From: Fasciola hepatica
Lineage: Eukaryota > Platyhelminthes > Trematoda > Plagiorchiida > Fasciolidae
Assembly (NCBI GenBank): GCA_948099385.1
Contig: CANUEZ040000208.1
Coordinates: 992,001-1,056,000 of the forward strand
DNA length: 64,000 nt
Direction of reading: 5' to 3'
Positions 1-11,101 of this stretch are shown in pieces (position 1 is the stretch's first letter; every line of letters starts with the position of its first letter). Position numbers and translations under genes: made by a program. The notes beneath the pieces were generated by a model that was given only the letters and a program-made list of their open reading frames with translations, was not told where the DNA came from and ran no database searches.

Positions 1-3000
1 CCCAACGAACAACGAGTTTGCATTTGCAAGCGCTCATCTCATATTCATAGTCAGTAAGTAGTATGTGAACGTGTGTGTGGACGACATTTTCGAGGAAGCA
101 CACGACCGGTTTGGCGGTTGTTGCCGCTCATCAGCTATGCGTACTCGGTACTCCTATGCCCACTCGTCTACTGACTTATACATTCCGATGATCTTTTATG
201 TTCAATAGGATCTAATTTGAATCGTCTCGATTGTGAATGGATACTGTTGATTGAAGAGGCGACAAATGAATGAGAATTGTCATTTCTCGTAGTTATTCGT
301 GTCTGGGTCACTGCTAACCCAACGAACAACGAGTTTGCATTTGCAAGCGCTCATCTCATATTCATAGTCAGTAAGTAGTATGTGAACGTGTGTGTGGACG
401 ACATTTTCGAGGAAGCACACGACCGGTTTGGCGGTTGTTGCCGCTCATCAGCTATGCGTACTCGGTACTCCTATGCCCACTCGTCTTCTGACTTGTACAC
501 TCCGATGATCTTTTATGTTCAATAGGATCTAATTTGAATCGTCTCGATTGCGGATGGATACTGTTACTTGAAGTGCCGACAAATGAATGAGAATTGTCAT
601 TTCTCGTAGTTATTCGTGTCTGGGTCACTGCTAACCCAACGAACAACGAGTTTGCATTTGCAAGCGCTCATCTCATATTCATAGTCAGTAAGTAGTATGT
701 GAACGTGTGTGTGGACGACATTTTCGAGGAAGCGCACGACCGGTTTGGCGGTTGTTGCCGCTCATCAGCTATGCGTACTCGGTACTCCTATGCCCACTCG
801 TCTTCTGACTTGTACACTCCGATGATCTTTTATGTTCAATAGGATCTAATTTGAATCGTCTCGATTGTGAATGGATACTGTTGATTGAAGAGGCGATAAA
901 TGAATGAGAATTGTCATTTCTCGTAGTTATTCGTGTCTGTGTCACTGCTAACCCAACGAACAACGAGTTTGCATTTGCAAGCGCTCATCTCATAATCATA
1001 GTCAGTAAGTAGTATGTGAACGTGTGTGTGGACGACATTTTCGAGGAAGCACACGACCGGTTTGGCGGTTTTTGCCGCTCATCAGCTATGCGTACTCGGT
1101 ACTCCTATGCCCACTCGTCTTCTGACTTGTACACTCCGATGATCTTTTATGTTCAATAGGATCTAATTTGAATCGTCTCGATTGTGAATGGATACTGTTG
1201 ATTGAAGAGGCGACAAATGAATGAGAATTGTCATTTCTCGTAGTTATTCGTGTCTGGGTCACTGCTGACACAACGAACAACGAGTTTGCATTTGCAAGCG
1301 CTCATCTCATATTCATAGTCAGTAAGTAGTATGTGAACGTGTGTGTGGACGACATTTTCGAGGAAGCACACGACCGGTTTGGCGGTTGTTGCCGCTCATC
1401 AGCTATGCGTACTCGGTACTCCTATGCCCACTCGTCTTCCGACTTATACACTCCGATGATCGTTTATGTTCAATAGGATCTAATTTGAATCGTCTCGATT
1501 GTGAATGGATACTGTTGATTGAAGAGGCGACAAATGAATGAGAATTGTCATTTCTCGTAGTTATTCGTGTCTGGGTCACTGCTAACCCAACGAACAACGA
1601 GTTTGCATTTGCAAGCGCTCATCTCATATTCATAGTCAGTAAGTAGTATGTGAACGTGTGTGTGGACGACATTTTCGAGGAAGCGCACGACCGGTTTGGC
1701 GGTTGTTGCCGCTCATCAGCTATGCGTACTCGGTACTCCTATGCCCACTCGTCTTCTGACTTGTACACTCCGATGATCTTCTATAATCATTAGGATCTAA
1801 TTTGAATCGTCTCGATTGTGAATGGATACTGTTGATTGAAGAGGCGACAAATGAATGAGAATTGTCATTTCTCGTAGTTATTCGTGTCTGTGTCACTGCT
1901 AACCCAACGAACAACGAGTTTGCATTTGCAAGCGCTCATCTCATATTCATAGTCAGTAAGTAGTATGTGAACGTGTGTGTGGACGACATTTTCGAGGAAG
2001 CACACGACCGGTTTGGCGGTTGTTGCCGCTCATCAGCTATGCGTACTCGGTACTCCTATGCCCACTCGTCTTCTGACTTGTACACTCCGATGATCTTTTA
2101 TGTTCAATAGGATCTAATTTGAATCGTCTCGATTGTGAATGGATACTGTTGATTGAAGAGGCGACAAATGAATGAGAATTGTCATTTCTCGTAGTTATTC
2201 GTGTCTGTGTCACTGCTAACCCAACGAACAACGAGTTTGCATTTGCAAGCGCTCATCTCATATTCATAGTCAGTAAGTAGTATGTGAACGTGTGTGTGGA
2301 CGACATTTTCGAGGAAGCACACGACCGGTTTGGCGGTTGTTGCCGCTCATCAGCTATGCGTACTCGGTACTCCTATGCCCACTCGTCTTCTGACTTGTAC
2401 ACTCCGATGATCTTTTATGTTCAATAGGATCTAATTTGAATCGTCTCGATTGTGAATGGATACTCTTGATTGAAGAGGCGACAAATGAATGAGAATTGTC
2501 ATTTCTCGTAGTTATTTGTGTCTGGGTCACTGCTAACCCAACGAACAACGAGTTTGCATTTGCAAGCGCTCATCTCATATTCATAGTCAGTAAGTAGTAT
2601 GTGAACGTGTGTGTGGACGACATTTTCGAGGAAGCACACGACCGGTTTGGCGGTTGTTGCCGCTCATCAGCTATGCGTACTCGGTACTCCTATGCCCACT
2701 CGTCGTCTGACTTGTACACTCCGATGATCTTTTATGTTCAATAGGATCTAATTTGAATCGTCTCGATTGTGAATGGATATTGTTGATTGAAGAGGCGACA
2801 AATGAATGAGAATTGTCATTTCTCGTAGTTATTCGTGTCTGTGTCACTGCTAACCCAACGAACAACGAGTTTGCATTTGCAAGCGCTCATCTCATATTCA
2901 TAGTCAGTAAGTAGTATGTGAACGTGTGTGTGGACGACATTTTCGAGGAAGCACACGACCGGTTTGGCGGTTGTTGCCGCTCATCAGCTATGCGTACTCG

Positions 3001-5389
3001 GTACTCCTATGCCCACTCGTCTACTGACTTATACACTCCGATGATCTTTTATGTTCAATAGGATCTAATTTGAATCGTCTCGATTGTGAACGGATATTGT
3101 TGATTGAAGAGGCGACAAATGAATGAGAATTGTCATTTCTCGTAGTTATTCGTGTCTGGGTCACTGCTAACCCAACGAACAACGAGTTTGCATTTGCAAG
3201 CGCTCATCTCATATTCATAGTCAGTAAGTAGTATGTGAACGTGTGTGTGGACGACATTTTCGAGGAAGCGCACGACCGGTTTGGCGGTTGTTGCCGCTCA
3301 TCAGCTATGCGTACTCGGTACTCCTATGCCCACTCGTCTTCTGACTTGTACACTCCGATGATCTTTTCTGTTCAATAGGATCTAATTTGAATCGTCTCGA
3401 TTGTGAATGGATACTGTTGATTGAAGAGGCGACAAATGAATGAGAATTGTCATTTCTCGTAGTTATTCGTGTCTGTGTCACTGCTAACCCAACGAACAAC
3501 GAGTTTGCATTTGCAAGCGCTCATCTCATATTCATAGTCAGTAAGTAGTATGTGAACGTGTGTGTGGACGACATTTTCGAGGAAGCGCACGACCGGTTTG
3601 GCGGTTGTTGCCGCTCATCAGCTATGCGTACTCGGTACTCCTATGCCCACTCGTCTTCTGACTTGTACACTCCGATGATCTTTTATGTTCAATAGGATCT
3701 AATTTGAATCGTCTCGATTGTGAATGGATGCTGTTGATTGAAGAGGCGACAAATGAATGAGAATTGTCATTTCTCGTAGTTATTCGTGTCTGGGTCACTG
3801 CTAACCCAACGAACAACGAGTTTGCATTTGCAAGCGCTCATCTCATATTCATAGTCAGTAAGTAGTATGTGAACGTGTGTGTGGACGACATTTTTGAGGA
3901 AGCGCACGACCGGTTTGGCGGTTGTTGCCGCTCATCAGCTATGCGTACTCGGTACTCCTATGCCCACTCGTCTTCTGACTTGTACACTCCGATGATCTTT
4001 TATGTTCAATAGGATCTAATTTGAATCGTCTCGATTGTGAATGGATACTGTTGATTGAAGAGGCGACAAATGAATGAGAATTGTCATTTCTCGTAGTTAT
4101 TCGTGTCTGTGTCACTGCTAACCCAACGAACAACGAGTTTGCATTTGCAAGCGCTCATCTCATATTCATAGTCAGTAAGTAGTATGTGAACGTGTGTGTG
4201 GACGACATTTTCGAGGAAGCGCACGACCGGTTTGGCGGTTGTTGCCGCTCATCAGCTATGCGTACTCGGTACTCCTATGCACACTCGTCTACTGACTTGT
4301 ACACTCCGATGATCTTTTATGTTCAATAGGATCTAATTTGAATCGTCTCGATTGTGAACGGATACTGTTGATTGAAGAGGCGACAAATGAATGAGAATTG
4401 TCATTTCTCGTAGTTATTCGTGTCTGTGTCACTGCTAACCCAACGAACAACGAGTTTGCATTCGCAAGCGCTCATCTCATATTCATAGTCAGTAAGTAGT
4501 ATGTGAACGTGTGTGTGGACGACATTTTCGAGGAAGCGCACGACCGGTTTGGCGGTTGTTGCCGCTCATCAGCTATGCGTACTCGGTACTCCTATGCCCA
4601 CTCGTCTTCTGACTTGTACACTCCGATGATCTTTTATGTTCAATAGGATCTAATTTGAATCGTCTCGATTGTGAATGGATGCTGTTGATTGAAGAGGCGA
4701 CAAATGAATGAGAATTGTCATTTCTCGTAGTTATTCCTGTCTGGGTCACTGCTAACCCAACGAACAACGAGTTTGCATTTGCAAGCGCTCATCTCATATT
4801 CATAGTCAGTAAGTAGTATGTGAACGTGTGTGTGGACGACATTTTCGAGGAAGCACACGACCGGTTTGGCGGTTGTTGCCGCTCATCAGCTATGCGTACT
4901 CGGTACTCCTATGCCCACTCGTCTTCTGACTTGTACACTCCGATGATCTTTTATGTTCAATAGGATCTAATTTGAATCGTCTCGATTGTGAATGGATACT
5001 GTTGATTGAAGAGGCGACAAATGAATGAGAATTGTCATTTCTCGTAGTTATCCGTGTCTGGGTCACTGCTAACCCAACGAACAACGAGTTTGCATTTGCA
5101 AGCGCTCATCTCATATTCATAGTCAGTAAGTAGTATGTGAACGTGTGTGTGGACGACATTTTCGAGGAAGCACACGACCGGTTTGGCGGTTGTTGCCGCT
5201 CATCAGCTATGCGTACTCGGTACTCCTATGCCCACTCGTCTTCTGACTTGTACACTCCGATGATCTTTTATGTTCAATAGGATCTAATTTGAATCGTCTC
5301 GATTGTGAATGGATACTGTTGATTGAAGAGGCGACAAATGAATGAGAATTGTCATTTCTCGTAGTTATTCGTGTCTGTGTCACTGCTAA
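1..5389 (+). repeat. Array segment, units 1-17, all 317 bp
   Basis: This segment has no 318 bp units. Unit 2 (318-634) is the most unusual, with a cluster of changes (GCGGATGG, GTTACTTG, AAGTGCCGAC) at 549-580. Unit 6 carries the CTATAATCATT form. Units 1, 10 and 14 have T170A, which puts a stop in the minus-strand frame. Units 14-15 (4122-4755) share a T170A+C238 unit followed by CATTCG and ATGCTG with units 18-19 (5390-6023), so a 4-unit (1268 bp) amplification preceded the 8-unit one to the right. There is nothing but satellite here. Confidence 0.9.
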
Positions 5390-7929
5390 CCCAACGAACA
5401 ACGAGTTTGCATTTGCAAGCGCTCATCTCATATTCATAGTCAGTAAGTAGTATGTGAACGTGTGTGTGGACGACATTTTCGAGGAAGCGCACGACCGGTT
5501 TGGCGGTTGTTGCCGCTCATCAGCTGTGCGTACTCGGTATTCCTATGCCCACTCGTCTACTGACTTGTACACTCCGATGATCTTTTATGTTCAATAGGAT
5601 CTAATTTGAATCGTCTCGATTGTGAACGGATACTGTTGATTGAAGAGGCGACAAATGAATGAGAATTGTCATTTCTCGTAGTTATTCGTGTCTGTGTCAC
5701 TGCTAACCCAACGAACAACGAGTTTGCATTCGCAAGCGCTCATCTCATATTCATAGTCAGTAAGTAGTATGTGAACGTGTGTGTGGACGACATTTTCGAG
5801 GAAGCACACGACCGGTTTGGCGGTTGTTGCCGCTCATCAGCTATGCGTACTCGGTACTCCTATGCCCACTCGTCTTCTGACTTGTACACTCCGATGATCT
5901 TTTATGTTCAATAGGATCTAATTTGAATCGTCTCGATTGTGAATGGATGCTGTTGATTGAAGAGGCGACAAATGAATGAGAATTGTCATTTCTCGTAGTT
6001 ATTCGTGTCTGGGTCACTGCTAACCCAACGAACAACGAGTTTGCATTTGCAAGCGCTCATCTCATATTCATAGTCAGTAAGTAGTACGTGAACGTGTGTG
6101 TGGACGACATTTTCGAGGAGCAAACACGACCGGTTTGGCGGTTGTTGCCGCTCATCAGCTATGCGTACTCGGTACTCCTATGCCCACTCGTCTTCTGACT
6201 TGTACACTCCGATGATCTTTTATGTTCAATAGGATCTAATTTGAATCGTCTCGATTGTGAATGGATACTGTTGATTGAAGAGGCGACAAATGAATGAGAA
6301 TTGTCATTTCTCGTAGTTATTCGTGTCTGTGTCACTGCTAACCCAACGAACAACGAGTTTGCATTTGCAAGCGCTCATCTCATATTCATAGTCAGTAAGT
6401 AGTATGTGAACGTGTGTGTGGACGACATTTTCGAGGAGCAAACACGACCGGTTTGGCTGTTGTTGCCGCTCATCAGCTATGCGTACTCGGTACTCCTATG
6501 CCCACTCGTCTTCTGACTTGTACACTCCGATGATCTTTTATGTTCAATAGGATCTAATTTGAATCGTCTCGATTGTGAATGGATACTGTTGATTGAAGAG
6601 GCGACAAATGAATGAGAATTGTCATTTCTCGTAGTTATTCGTGTCTGGGTCACTGCTAACCCAACGAACAACGAGTTTGCATTTGCAAGCGCTCATCTCA
6701 TATTCATAGTCAGTAAGTAGTATGTGAACGTGTGTGTGGACGACATTTTCGAGGAGCAAACACGACCGGTTTGGTGGTTGTTGCCGCTCATCAGCTATGC
6801 GTACTCGGTACTCCTATGCCCACTCGTCTTCTGACTTGTACACTCCGATGATCTTTTATGTTCAATAGGATCTAATTTGAATCGTCTCGATTGTGAATGG
6901 ATACTGTTGATTGAAGAGGCGACAAATGAGAGAGAATTGTCATTTCTCGTAGTTATTCGTGTCTGGGTCACTGCTAACCCAACGAACAACGAGTTTGCAT
7001 TTGCAAGCGCTCATCTCATATTCATAGTCAGTAAGTAGTATGTGAACGTGTGTGTGGACGACATTTTCGAGGAAGCACACGACCGGTTTGGCGGTTGTTG
7101 CCGCTCATCAGCTATGCGTACTCGGTACTCCTATGCCCACTCGTCTTCTGACTTGTACACTCCGATGATCTTTTATGTTCAATAGGATCTAATTTGAATC
7201 GTCTCGATTGTGAATGGATACTGTTGATTGAAGAGGCGACAAATGAATGAGAATTGTCATTTCTCGTAGTTATTCGTGTCTGGGTCACTGCTAACCCAAC
7301 GAACAACGAGTTTGCATTTGCAAGCGCTCATCTCATATTCATAGTCAGTAAGTAGTATGTGAACGTGTGTGTGGACGACATTTTCGAGGAGCAAACACGA
7401 CCGGTTTGGCGGTTGTTGCCGCTCATCAGCTATGCGTACTCGGTACTCCTATGCCCACTCGTCTTCTGACTTGTACACTCCGATGATCTTTTATGTTCAA
7501 TAGGATCTAATTTGAATCGTCTCGATTGTGAATGGATATTGTTGATTGAAGAGGCGACAAATGAATGAGAATTGTCATTTCTCGTAGTTATTCGTGTCTG
7601 GGTCACTGCTAACCCAACGAACAACGAGTTTGCATTTGCAAGCGCTCATCTCATATTCATAGTCAGTAAGTAGTATGTGAACGTGTGTGTGGACGACATT
7701 TTCGAGGAAGCGCACGACCGGTTTGGCGGTTGTTGCCGCTCATCAGCTGTGCGTACTCGGTACTCCTATGCCCACTCGTCTACTGACTTGTACACTCCGA
7801 TGATCTTTTATGTTCAATAGGATCTAATTTGAATCGTCTCGATTGTGAACGGATACTGTTGATTGAAGAGGCGACAAATGAATGAGAATTGTCATTTCTC
7901 GTAGTTATTCGTGTCTGGGTCACTGCTAA
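5390..7929 (+). repeat. 8-unit higher-order repeat I, copy 1 (units 18-25)
   Basis: It starts with a T170A+C238 unit carrying CAGCTGTGCG and GGTATTCC, followed by a unit with CATTCG and ATGCTG. Unit 22 (318 bp) has the rare C115T (TTGGTGG), unit 24 is 318 bp with C244T, and unit 25 is T170A. The same order recurs eight units later. Units 20-21 (both 318 bp) differ from their counterparts, so the copies were later modified by unit exchange. Confidence 0.8.
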
Positions 7930-9532
7930 CCCAACGAACAACGAGTTTGCATTTGCAAGCGCTCATCTCATATTCATAGTCAGTAAGTAGTATGTGAACG
8001 TGTGTGTGTACGACATTTTCGAGGAAGCGCACGACCGGTTTGGCGGTTGTTGCCGCTCATCAGCTGTGCGTACTCGGTATTCCTATGCCCACTCGTCTAC
8101 TGACTTGTACACTCCGATGATCTTTTATGTTCAATAGGATCTAATTTGAATCGTCTCGATTGTGAACGGATACTGTTGATTGAAGAGGCGACAAATGAAT
8201 GAGAATTGTCATTTCTCGTAGTTATTCGTGTCTGTGTCACTGCTAACCCAACGAACAACGAGTTTGCATTCGCAAGCGCTCATCTCATATTCATAGTCAG
8301 TAAGTAGTATGTGAACGTGTGTGTGGACGACATTTTCGAGGAAGCGCACGACCGGTTTGGCGGTTGTTGCCGCTCATCAGCTATGCGTACTCGGTACTCC
8401 TATGCCCACTCGTCTTCTGACTTGTACACTCCGATGATCTTTTATGTTCAATAGGATCTAATTTGAATCGTCTCGATTGTGAATGGATGCTGTTGATTGA
8501 AGAGGCGACAAATGAATGAGAATTGTCATTTCTCGTAGTTATTCGTGTCTGTGTCACTGCTAACCCAACGAACAACGAGTTTGCATTTGCAAGCGCTCAT
8601 CTCATATTCATAGTCAGTAAGTAGTATGTGAACGTGTGTGTGGACGACATTTTCGAGGAAGCACACGACCGGTTTGGCGGTTGTTGCCGCTCATCAGCTA
8701 TGCGTACTCGGTACTCCTATGCCCACTCGTCTTCTGACTTGTACACTCCGATGATCTTCTATAATCATTAGGATCTAATTTGAATTGTCTCGATTGTGAA
8801 TGGATACTGTTGATTGAAGAGGCGACAAATGAATGAGAATTGTCATTTCTCGTAGTTATTCGTGTCTGGGTCACTGCTAACCCAACGAACAACGAGTTTG
8901 CATTTGCAAGCGCTCATCTCATATTCATAGTCAGTAAGTAGTATGTGAACGTGTGTGTGGACGACATTTTCGAGGAAGCACACGACCGGTTTGGCGGTTG
9001 TTGCCGCTCATCAGCTATGCGTACTCGGTACTCCTATGCCCACTCGTCTTCTGACTTGTACACTCCGATGATCTTTTATGTTCAATAGGATCTAATTTGA
9101 ATCGTCTCGATTGTGAATGGATACTGTTGATTGAAGAGGCGACAAATGAATGAGAATTGTCATTTCTCGTAGTTATTCGTGTCTGTGTCACTGCTAACCC
9201 AACGAACAACGAGTTTGCATTTGCAAGCGCTCATCTCATATTCATAGTCAGTAAGTAGTATGTGAACGTGTGTGTGGACGACATTTTCGAGGAGCAAACA
9301 CGACCGGTTTGGTGGTTGTTGCCGCTCATCAGCTATGCGTACTCGGTACTCCTATGCCCACTCGTCTTCTGACTTGTACACTCCGATGATCTTTTATGTT
9401 CAATAGGATCTAATTTGAATCGTCTCGATTGTGAATGGATACTGTTGATTGAAGAGGCGACAAATGAATGAGAATTGTCATTTCTCGTAGTTATTCGTGT
9501 CTGGGTCACTGCTAACCCAACGAACAACGAGT

Positions 9533-9544
9533 TTGCATTTGCAA
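9533..9544. repeat. Short inverted repeat, unit position 18-29
   Basis: TTGCA-TT-TGCAA is a perfect 5 bp dyad with a 2 bp centre, present in most units. In some units position 25 is C (CATTCG), which changes the right arm. In two units (near 42530 and 45383) an A-to-T change after the dyad core gives ATTTGCAT. It may be a protein site or a weak cruciform; function is unknown. Confidence 0.6.
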
Positions 9545-9628
9545 GCGCTCATCTCATATTCATAGTCAGTAAGTAGTATGTGAACGTGTGTGTGGACGAC
9601 ATTTTCGAGGAAGCACACGACCGGTTTG

Positions 9629-9642
9629 GCGGTTGTTGCCGC
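9629..9642. repeat. Short inverted repeat, unit position 114-127
   Basis: GCGG-TTGTTG-CCGC is a perfect 4 bp GC-rich dyad with a 6 nt loop. Recurrent variants fall inside it: C115T (near 6774 and 9312), G120T (the TTTTTGCC form), G123T (TGTTTCC, only from 51.8 kb on) and C125T (TGCTGC, only 30.9-37.2 kb). C115T and C125T leave a possible G-T wobble pair in a plus-strand transcript. Confidence 0.5.
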
Positions 9643-9710
9643 TCATCAGCTATGCGTACTCGGTACTCCTATGCCCACTCGTCTTCTGACTTGTACACTC
9701 CGATGATCTT

Positions 9711-9721
9711 TTATGTTCAAT
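9711..9721. repeat. Hypervariable 11 bp segment, unit position 196-206
   Basis: Most units read TTATGTTCAAT here. Alternatives are CTATAATCATT (22 units), CTATAATCACT (8 units, only from 47.7 kb on), TTATGTTCACT, TTATGTTCATT, CTATGTTCACT (two units, 36.0 and 37.3 kb), CTATAATGCCT (two units, 30.65 and 48.09 kb) and CTATAAACATT (62.99 kb). Four or more substitutions travel together within 10 bp, and positions 200-201 and 205 recombine between forms. The sequence on both sides is nearly constant. Confidence 0.85.
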
Positions 9722-9734
9722 AGGATCTAATTTG

Positions 9735-9747
9735 AATCGTCTCGATT
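9735..9747. repeat. Short inverted repeat, unit position 220-232
   Basis: AATCG-TCT-CGATT is a perfect 5 bp dyad with a 3 bp centre. Variants here are G224A (41.4, 50.6 and 56.0 kb), C226T (TTTCG, in a set of 318 bp units), C228T (38.3 and 42.4 kb) and T231G, which turns CTCGAT into CTCGAG. Confidence 0.55.
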
Positions 9748-10467
9748 GTGAATGGATACTGTTGATTGAAGAGGCGACAAATGAATGAGAATTGTCATTT
9801 CTCGTAGTTATTCGTGTCTGGGTCACTGCTAACCCAACGAACAACGAGTTTGCATTTGCAAGCGCTCATCTCATATTCATAGTCAGTAAGTAGTATGTGA
9901 ACGTGTGTGTGGACGACATTTTCGAGGAGCAAACACGACCGGTTTGGCGGTTGTTGCCGCTCATCAGCTATGCGTACTCGGTACTCCTATGCCCACTCGT
10001 CTTCTGACTTGTACACTCCGATGATCTTTTATGTTCAATAGGATCTAATTTGAATCGTCTCGATTGTGAATGGATATTGTTGATTGAAGAGGCGACAAAT
10101 GAATGAGAATTGTCATTTCTCGTAGTTATTCGTGTCTGGGTCACTGCTAACCCAACGAACAACGAGTTTGCATTTGCAAGCGCTCATCTCATATTCATAG
10201 TCAGTAAGTAGTATGTGAACGTGTGTGTGGACGACATTTTCGAGGAAGCACACGACCGGTTTGGCGGTTGTTGCCGCTCATCAGCTATGCGTACTCGGTA
10301 CTCCTATGCCCACTCGTCTACTGACTTATACACTCCGATGATCTTTTATGTTCAATAGGATCTAATTTGAATCGTCTCGATTGTGAACGGATATTGTTGA
10401 TTGAAGAGGCGACAAATGAATGAGAATTGTCATTTCTCGTAGTTATTCGTGTCTGTGTCACTGCTAA

Positions 10468-11101
10468 CCCAACGAACAACGAGTTTGCATTTGCAAGCGC
10501 TCATCTCATATTCATAGTCAGTAAGTAGTATGTGAACGTGTGTGTGGACGACATTTTCGAGGAAGCGCACGACCGGTTTGTCGGTTGTTGCCGCTCATCA
10601 GCTATGCGTACTCGGTACTCCTATGCCCACTCGTCTTCTGACTTGTACACTCCGATGATCTTTTATGTTCAATAGGATCTAATTTGAATCGTCTCGATTG
10701 TGAATGGATACTGTTGATTGAAGAGGCGACAAATGAATGAGAATTGTCATTTCTCGTAGTTATTCGTGTCTGGGTCACTGCTAACCCAACGAACAACGAG
10801 TTTGCATTCGCAAGCGCTCATCTCATATTCATAGTCAGTAAGTAGTATGTGAACGTGTGTGTGGACGACATTTTCGAGGAAGCGCACGACCGGTTTGGCG
10901 GTTGTTGCCGCTCATCAGCTATGCGTACTCGGTACTCCTATGCCCACTCGTCTTCTGACTTGTACACTCCGATGATCTTCTATAATCATTAGGATCTAAT
11001 TTGAATCGTCTCGATTGTGAATGGATACTGTTGATTGAAGAGGCGACAAATGAATGAGAATTGTCATTTCTCGTAGTTATTCGTGTCTGGGTCACTGCTA
11101 A
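10468..11101 (+). repeat. Array segment, units 34-35
   Basis: Two units lie between higher-order blocks. Unit 34 has TTTGTCGG in place of TTTGGCGG near 10580. Unit 35 begins with CATTCG and carries CTATAATCATT. The order of unit 35 (CTATAATCATT form) then TTTTTGAGG unit then 318 bp unit recurs at units 39-41, 51-53 and 59-61. Confidence 0.85.

Larger units (their letters stand above)
9516..9832 (+). repeat. Type monomer (consensus unit 31, 317 bp)
   Basis: This unit matches the majority base at every site I compared and serves as the reference for unit positions. It has 66 C and 74 G (44% GC) and 19 CpG, against about 15 expected from composition. Landmarks by unit position are: inverted repeat 18-29; palindrome AGCGCT 29-34; GTAAGT 54-59; GT run near 71-80; ACCGGT 105-110; inverted repeat 114-127; near-direct repeat GTACTCG/GTACTCC 141-154; TGTACA 177-182; hypervariable segment 196-206; inverted repeat 220-232. 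I see no internal subrepeat that would explain 317 bp as a multiple of a shorter ancestral unit. Confidence 0.9.
9650..9844 (-). other. 64-codon open frame repeated in most units (doubtful as a gene)
   Basis: In the type unit a minus-strand frame runs from a TTG codon, 12 bp into the next unit, to a TAG at unit position 135-137. The equivalent frame is open in 177 of 201 complete units. The product would be a basic, Ser- and Arg-rich 64-residue peptide with no signal peptide, membrane segment or family I recognise. Evidence against a gene: there is no ATG start; frequent differences change residues (H/R from position 238, S/N from 244, R/Q from 298, I/N or I/S plus EHK/DYR from 196-205); and 24 units are broken. 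Conservation is what satellite homogenisation would give without selection. Confidence 0.15.
7930..10467 (+). repeat. 8-unit higher-order repeat I, copy 2 (units 26-33)
   Basis: Unit 26 repeats CAGCTGTGCG, GGTATTCC and T170A; unit 27 repeats CATTCG plus ATGCTG; unit 30 repeats TTGGTGG in a 318 bp unit; unit 32 is 318 bp with C244T; unit 33 is T170A. Units 28 and 29 are 317 bp where copy 1 has 318 bp units, and unit 28 carries CTATAATCATT. The copy is 2 bp shorter than copy 1 because it has two fewer 318 bp units. Confidence 0.8.

Noticed and set aside
71..80. GT microsatellite
   Set aside because: Only about four GT steps per unit, with essentially no length variation, so it is part of the monomer rather than a microsatellite.
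1341..1541. Plus-strand 66-codon frame (also at 38136-38336 and 42257-42457)
   Set aside because: It exists only where a stop TGA is changed to CGA (CTTCCGAC) in three units and starts at GTG; an accidental frame.
1785..1795. Bacterial -10 box TATAAT in the CTATAATCATT units
   Set aside because: The hexamer arises by chance in a variant of a eukaryote-type satellite, and the upstream TTGTAC is badly spaced and a poor -35.
9604..9618. CENP-B box at TTTTCGAGGAAGCAC
   Set aside because: TTCG and the middle A fit, but the essential CGGG part is absent (ACAC or GCAC). No better match was found on either strand.
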